A stretch of 64,000 nucleotides of DNA, from assembly GCA_030435675.1 (NCBI GenBank), contig CM059625.1, forward strand, positions 3,782,001 through 3,846,000. The letters are read 5' to 3'. The translations under genes were made by a program, and so were the position numbers. The notes under the pieces were generated by a model. That model was not told the DNA's origin, ran no database searches, and worked only from the letters and a program-made list of their open reading frames with translations. This DNA comes from Steinernema hermaphroditum. Its lineage: Eukaryota > Nematoda > Chromadorea > Rhabditida > Steinernematidae. Shown piece by piece: positions 58,042 through 64,000 of the stretch (the first letter of the stretch is position 1; each line of letters starts with the position of its first letter).

Positions 58042-60370
58042 CCATCCAAATTTTTATCTATCTGATAGCGTTTACTTCAAGATAGTTTTTTGCTGATTGA
58101 ACAATGGTTTGGAAATCTGACAATTCGCACTTAAGGGGCAAAAATTTATGCCCTCGCACTTTTTTGCATCTCTTACCGCCGGGATTTACGGCGCAATATT
58201 CAATATTTTAGCGTATGCCCCTGACGCCGCTCTATCTTTATACTTAAGGACACCCAAAGTTTTCTGCACTCAAAAACTCATTTTTGCCAACGACCTTTGG
58301 GACCTTCCAGCTCATGAATTTCAGACTGGTACCACTGCTTAATTACCAGGCAAAACTCATTTTGACATTAATTCGCGAATGTTCATTACCCCTTCTTAAT
58401 CTTCTCCCGTCTAGACGGCCCACACATGAAGGTTCGCGGCCTTTGGAACAGTGCACTAAATGGTCGAAAGTCAGGGTTCGATGCATGTCTGGCCACTTGT
58501 TGAGAAGATATATGCGCCGGAAGTTTAATCGATTATGCAAAAAAGAGTGTTGCTCTGGGGAGATTGACGTTCACTGGTCTTTAGAGGCCATTTTTATAGT
58601 GCTCAATCGCTCTTTGTTTACACACAAACACAGGAGACTTTTCCTATTATTTGTGGATTATTGGATGTTGCAAGGGACTGTTTGGATTAACAACTGTCTT
58701 TGCTGAAAATGACATGAGAACGGTGTTCTTCATGTGTTCTTCACGGCAAAGTGTACTCTCTGTACCGACTGTACTGTTTGGATTCCATGTTATCACCATT
58801 CAGCTCAAGCATGCTGTAGAACACATACCTACAGAATGACAGTCTTTACGAGCACAGAGCTACTAGACTACCTGTGACAGCAAATTTTCTTAGTATTAGT
58901 TAAAGTTGAAGTAGTTGATGTACTAAAATATTCAACATAGTAGTTGAAGCATTGAAGTATTCAACTCTAAACTTGAGTTTTGACATTAACTCGCTAAAAA
59001 TTTACACTTCTTGCGTTAGTGTTATCATCTTCATCATTTACTTTTTAATCAATGTCATCAACCATTCAAGAAATCTCATAATGCATAACGAAAAACTGTA
59101 GATTTTCTGATTAAACCGGTCTTGAAGCTCTGACTCCTAAGATCCTCGTGAAATTTTGAATATCGTGTGTTGATATCGTTGATTGCGGCCGACTAACGAC
59201 TGACATGGTCAGGAACAGGAAAAGTAGATATATGATAAAAATGCACCATCACAGGCTGAAAAATGAAGGCCAATTTAAAAACTTTCAGCTCTGATTCCAA
59301 ATCTATTCCAAAATTTCACTTTCGTACCAGCGCCCTGTATCTCATAGTTATCTCATAAGAGAAAATCTCATAATTACGCTGCTCCGGGGCCACCCAACGT
59401 ACTTACTGTTATCTAGCACGGCGTGGTGCAGGACAGTATTCGCAGTATCGCTCGCAGCGGACTGTTTTCTATGCCAGCATTCCCAGTATTCCAGAATTTC
59501 ACTTTCACACGAACGTCGGACAATGAGTAAAAGCAGCGAATGGGTGAAAAGATCAAGGTCCCTATTTCAGGATACTATTCCAAAGTTAAAAATCGACTTT
59601 CAAATGTGCCAGCATTTGTTGCGACGATTGTGATGTGTTAATTGGTGTGACAGAACTCGAAAAGGCAGGCTAATTGACTAATAAATCGACGCATGTTGCA
59701 AGGACACAACAGCGCACTATTTAGTAGTAGAGTCGTGAGTTAGTGGCTTGTCATGAGTTTTACTTACTGAATTGCTGTTTGCATGACAACTGATTGGCGG
59801 ATGGTTATTTGTGTAATCTCACTACAACTACTCATTACAGTGTCCTCACAAAGATTTAGAATAGTGATTGCAAAGTTGCATTTCTGCAAATACAGCGTTG
59901 CGGTGCAGATTGCACATTAAGTGTCAAACGTGTATGCAGTTTCCGAGCGGTGTCGCTACAACAGGAGCTCTAGAGCATTAACTTTTGTGTCGTTAGAGAA
60001 TAAGAAATCATAAATAGACAAGACGGGTTAAGTTCGCTATACGCTACCGTAATCTGTACACTTTACTTTTTTCGCTCTATTGTAGTCCGAAGCCACACCA
60101 ACAGCTGTGCTGACCAGCATCGGCCAGACTTAACCCATAATAAGCAAGAGTACTGGCCACCCCGATAGTAAAATTAAGTGCGCTTTTCTAATTCAGATCG
60201 CACCAGACTAGATCAGCTGGATCAGCCGGCTGTTCGCCAAAGCCAGCTTAATCCAGTTCGTACAAATGCCAATGCAACAAGACCTTTATTCAGAAAAAAG
60301 TAACTAACAATTTGTTAGTATAGCGATCCATAAACATTCGCTAAATCTACATAAGACAACTTTTAACACG
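58042..60370. other. Region without a supported gene
   Basis: AT-rich, with repeated simple words such as TTGAAGTA...TATTCAAC near 58.92-58.97 kb. Short open frames at 58148-58342 and 58284-58706 have no recognisable motif. I see nothing else in it. Confidence 0.35.
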
Positions 60371-60746
60371 TCTTCATGGACAAGTCTATGATCTGCTCCA
60401 TGTAGAGTAGTAACGCGTTGATGGTGGACGGTCCGGAATCTAAATGCACACTGTCTCAGTAACAGATTGATTTATGTAACCGTACCAAGTCAGCACGAGT
60501 TTCCGTAGGAAGACCATGATATGACCGCCACTTTATTATTCTCTTCTCATCACGTACTTTCTGGAGCATCTTCTTTGCCATCTCGCACTGCTCTACAGCT
60601 TGATGCTCTCGGCGAATACGGTAGTATGTTATCGTAATCTCTTCCACAAAATTCTCAAACACGTCGATAAAGCGGTGCTTGATTTTTTTCCGATATCGGC
60701 TACCATCGGGAGCATAAACGTTCAATGAGGCATCAGAGGGCATTTC
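60370..60746 (-). CDS. Putative small helical protein, unrecognised
   Basis: On the minus strand an open frame from ATG 60746 to a stop at 60456 encodes about 96 residues rich in charged helices, for example RFIDVFENFVEEITITYYRI and AVEQCEMAKKMLQKVRDEKR. Downstream, after a TTTAG acceptor near 60440, another open stretch (INALLLYMEQIIDLSMKTC, stop at about 60369) looks like a continuation, but no donor gives the right phase for it, so I cannot model the junction. The amphipathic pattern suggests a real coiled-coil-like protein; function unknown. Confidence 0.35.
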
Positions 60747-60849
60747 GAAAGCAAACACTGTTACCTCAAAGTGAAAGTGAGGTTAGAGACCTTTCCCTTT
60801 CTAGCGAAACGCCCTTGAGCTGATTAAGTACCGTAACTGTCGAATTTCA

Positions 60850-61643
60850 GGGCACACCGACAGTCAGCAATGCACTGACGAAGATGCGCTGGTTTCACTT
60901 ATTAGGGAGAGATTGCTGACGAACATAACCAACGACGCATGTCAACGAAGTACGGCCAATGAAGATGATGCGATTTGTTGGTGTCGGAAGCCGGGGGATC
61001 GGTAAGTTGTGATTGAATATGAATCTGATTGAAACGGTCGTGATGGCGGAACTATGTGTGATTCCAAATTACCTAGTCATTACTTCTCAGACTAGGCTTA
61101 GAGGCATCTAGTACAAAGCCGGTTATAAAAGGATCAGGAGGATAATCATGAGCACGGTCATCAGAAGCAATGCTGTGTCATCTCCCTTTCGTAATGCCCC
61201 CTGTTATGCACTAGACCAAGGCATAATATTCTCCATCGTTCTAGGCGGTGAGAAGTAGTGGTAGCGCATTATACTTCTTTTCTTTGCTATTAAGTGTCCC
61301 CATGCAAGGTTATGCCATGCACATCATGTTTCGTTATTTGGGCATTAGACTCTAAGGTTGCATATGGAACCAATCTCACATAATATCTGGTAACATGTGT
61401 TGCTTCAGTTCCAGGAAAACTCAAGAAGGCAATCTGAAAGACATCCGTTTATGGAGGTACAAATCAGTTATATGGCAAAGGGACCAGATCATGCGCTTGG
61501 TCTCATCGTCACCAACTTTTCGGCCATGCTCCGTTGTCTTCCTCATCATTCCCTTGTTGGCAATCGTGACGGTATGCGCGCAACCAAAACAACAACATCG
61601 TTCAAAATATTTACATAAATTTCAGTGGTATCCATTTTTCTGA
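60850..61643 (+). CDS. Putative single-pass membrane protein, two or three exons, incomplete
   Basis: An exon at about 60850-61002 sits between TTTCAG and GTAAGT and encodes HTDSQQCTDEDALVSLIRER, then NITNDAC and ICWCRKPGD. It joins in phase to an exon starting near 61410 after CTTCAG, which encodes SRKTQEGNLKDIRLWRYKSV and ends with a hydrophobic segment (CSVVFLIIPLLAIVTVCA); a stop follows at 61641-61643. The cysteine-bearing first part with N-glycosylation sites would be extracellular. The 5' end is missing, the family is not recognised, and the topology is inferred. Confidence 0.35.
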
Positions 61644-62213
61644 AAAACGACGTCATCCCCTCTGTGGGCCATCGCTAAATGGAGCTGGTTTTCTTGCATT
61701 CGCGCGGCTTTATGGATTTTTCTAAATATGGACAATGATATGGAAGCGGATAAGTTCCCTCTTGTTTTGCGCTCCCTTTGTTCCGTTTGTGCTCGTCCGA
61801 CGCCGCCGGAGTCATTGGCAAAAGAGCTCAGTGGTAGGTTTCGTGGCTTCTGACGAAATGTCTCTAATTCGTTGTTTCAAACAATTTAGCGGCTATTTGA
61901 TTCGGAGAATTCCGTTAAAGTTTGCAAGGAAACGAAGCCACGCCTCGTACATCGGCCAATGGGCAATCCCTTTTGTCGTCCATTGTGATGTGATTTGCGA
62001 CATTGCGGCAAAGATTTGTCATCGTAGCCATCAAATCCGGTCTCCACCCAGTTCAAGGAACATTTCTTCTGTGCCATCCGTCTACGCTAACGAGTGACCG
62101 CGGCTTCTGGCTGAGGAACTGTCTTCGTCGCGCTCGATTTGTGTGCATTTACCAGTTTCCGTGAACAGCGACAATCGCCTTAATTTACATACATTGAGGT
62201 GCGCTGCTTGGAA
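61644..62213. other. Region upstream of the K2P-like channel with unresolved open frames
   Basis: A 120-codon plus-strand frame (61735-62097) and a different reading with acceptors near 61888 are both open. One contains CxxC pairs (LCSVCARPTPPESL). I could not build a consistent gene model. The channel promoter must lie here or upstream. Confidence 0.3.
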
Positions 62214-63869
62214 ATGAGCATCGCTGACCGATTCCGAAATCGGCCTCAAGTCGGCGACATCATGGATTGGGTGTGGAAGAAATTTTGTCGCTTCTATCCG
62301 ATTCCTTTGGTGGCCTTATTGGTGATTTATGTTGTACTGGGAGCGGCCGGCTTTCTCTGTTTTGAGAGCGATCATCAGGAAAATGTCGTCAGGAAGTGGC
62401 ACCTTAACCAGGCGGTTAACAGGTAGGGCGGTTTCGCGAGAAACACTCAACGAAGTTGGTCATGCAGACGACAGCAAGCTCGACAGATCAGCACGAGAAT
62501 ATTCAACGATACCAAGAACCTTCTGATCATCATCGACCGAGATCAGACAGAGCGTGTCCAGGTTTGATGATGCCTTTGGCTTATAAAGGAGGATAATGCG
62601 GATTTCGTTCCGTTTCGACCGTGTAAATTTTGACAGTATGTTAGCCATTTCACAACGGCAAGTCAATTAGAGCTGCGTGTTCGTTTCTCCCACTGTTTTC
62701 CTAAAAATGCGCAATTGTTTTGTTAGTAACGACAAACAAAATACTGAAAACAAACCAACTCTCGTTGTTGACTACATAGGGAACCCGTGGATAATCAATT
62801 TGGTTAAGACTGCTTCTGTGTTTTGTCGTTTACACGACACAAACAAACCCGCTAGTACCTATCGAATGACACCACCGTAACCCATCCTTGGATTCTACGC
62901 TTATAGAATGCTCATGTATTTTAATAGACTGATCCATGCGCAAAGTCGAGCAATGCACGTTCCATTGTGCACGAGTTGCGCGCACAATGGCCTCATTAGA
63001 GCTAACTGCAAACGGGCACTTAAGTCGTTAGGCGCTCGGAAGTCAAACATGGCTCCACACTCGAGTTAATCCGATGACAAAGTCTTTACAAACTCGATTA
63101 TCATTCTATCTTGTCAGGGTCTTCTGGTCAATTCGCTCAGCCAATACGAGGGCCACCTCGATCTGCACATCCCGAAACGGGACGAATGGGACTTTCTGCA
63201 TTCGGTAAACTACGCATGGTCACTTCTACTCACCATTGGGCACGGCTTGAAAGGCCCTCAGACAACGGGAGGACAAGTGCTCGCCTTCTTCTACTGTATC
63301 TTCGGAGTGCCTTTCTTCTTTGGAACGATTGCAATTTTTGTTCACGAACTACTGTTACCTCTTGTGCGGGTAATATCGATGAGTAGGTAGCAGTTATTTT
63401 CCATAGTGCAGTTCAAGGTGGACCAAACAAAAAAGAAGATCGCCCTTGTACTTCTTGCTGCTCTACTCTACGTTATTTGGATTCTTCTCATCGCCGTTTA
63501 TCTTCACTCCTATGCCCTTCCCAAGAGCTTCTGGGAATCTCTCTACACTGCAACCATGAGCGCTTTGACAATTCAGGTAAACGCCTATTGTCGATATCAA
63601 ATGAATGATCACCAATCTAGACCCCGTACTTCAACAAACTACCTCAATATCCGGCATTTGCCGTCCTGGCCGGCAGCACCGTTTCTGTCGTCTTGGCCCT
63701 GTTTGTGTTGCTTCTTATTGCAGGCGTGTACGGAGAGAAGTCTTGCCATAATCGCCCAGTCAAAATGAGAGACGAAGCGGAGTCGCCGAAAAGCAACGAT
63801 CTACCTAAGTTTACCGTGATCGTCGACGAAGCTGGCGATAGCAAGTTGGCCGATATGGACGATGAATGA
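62214..63869 (+). CDS. Two-pore-domain (TWK/K2P) potassium channel homologue with abnormal selectivity filters, 322 aa
   Basis: Five exons: 62214-62422, 62468-62561, 63118-63369, 63412-63576, 63621-63869 (969 nt). Topology is M1 (IPLVALLVIYVVLGAAGFLC), an extracellular cap with an N-glycosylation site (NDT), pore loop 1 (NYAWSLLLTIGHGLKGPQT), M2 (VLAFFYCIFGVPFFFGTIAI), a cytosolic loop, M3 (IALVLLAALLYVIWILLIAV), pore-loop-2 position (FWESLYTATMSALTIQTPYF), M4 (SVVLALFVLLLIAGVYG) and a short acidic C-tail. The order and the M2 motif FYCIFGVPF are those of nematode TWK channels. The first filter is TIGHG instead of TIGYG; the second, normally T(V/I)GFGD or a close variant, is SALTIQ. Such a channel may be non-selective, non-conducting or a modulatory subunit. 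Its total length is short for the family. AATAAA lies at 63975-63980. A further exon in the 556-nt second intron cannot be excluded. Confidence 0.82.
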
Positions 63870-63974
63870 ATGCTGTGGTTGTGTGCCGCGAATATAGCTT
63901 CCGCTTGAATGATAGGTCAAGACCGCTTTGATGCACAATGTTTTCGACTATAAGCTATTTACATAAGTTATGGC

Positions 63975-63980
63975 AATAAA
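63975..63980 (+). terminator. Polyadenylation signal of the K2P-like gene
   Basis: AATAAA, 105 nt after the stop codon of the channel gene, on the same strand and near the window end. Confidence 0.5.
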
Positions 63981-64000
63981 CTATCGTTAGTAGAGTCAAG

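Overview
The window is a piece of an animal genome, most probably a nematode. The genes are multi-exon with many very short introns (about 41-49 nt) bounded by GT and TTTCAG/TTTAG/TTGTAG. Several start codons lie 2-17 nt downstream of a strong splice acceptor, as expected for spliced-leader trans-splicing. The gene content (CBD-1-like eggshell chitin binder, Onecut factor, MALT-1 paracaspase, TWK-type channel, GPB5-like hormone) fits Nematoda, but I cannot fix the clade or species. All exon structures were assembled by hand from reading-frame phase, splice-site sequence and remembered family motifs; no search or transcript data were used.

Layout: 1-415 (+) is the 3' end of a CEP104-like cilium-tip zinc-finger gene. 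2094-10200 (+) is a 14-exon secreted protein of about 2,371 aa with roughly 28 chitin-binding type-2 (CBM14) domains. 10785-13448 (-) is a MALT1 paracaspase with an unresolved first exon. 16601-19578 (+) is a Onecut CUT-homeodomain factor. 22017-23761 (+) is mitochondrial methylmalonate-semialdehyde dehydrogenase. 23964-24513 (-) is a TMEM216/MKS-2-like ciliary transition-zone protein. 25815-43755 (-) is a single gene for a dual-specificity-phosphatase-like protein whose catalytic Cys is Ser; its 8 exons spread over 18 kb, with 3.9 kb and 11.8 kb introns that make up most of the gene-poor middle of the window. 47850-50239 (-) is an ALDH8A1-like dehydrogenase. 50961-51431 (+) is an unrecognised 156-aa protein. 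51644-52764 (-) is a BPHL-like serine hydrolase with an apparent GC-AG intron. 54521-55030 (-) is a GPB5-type glycoprotein hormone beta subunit. 55.3-55.7 kb holds a dead mariner-like transposase. 57-61.7 kb holds doubtful coding exons. 62214-63869 (+) is a two-pore-domain K+ channel homologue with abnormal selectivity filters.

There is no operon-like functional unit. Loose themes are cilia (CEP104, TMEM216), mitochondrial or cytosolic aldehyde oxidation in valine and tryptophan catabolism (the two ALDHs), and two enzyme or channel families in which one member has lost its canonical signature residues (the phosphatase-like protein and the K2P-like channel). I found no CRISPR array, rRNA or intact tRNA; one tRNA-like relic lies near 15.5 kb.
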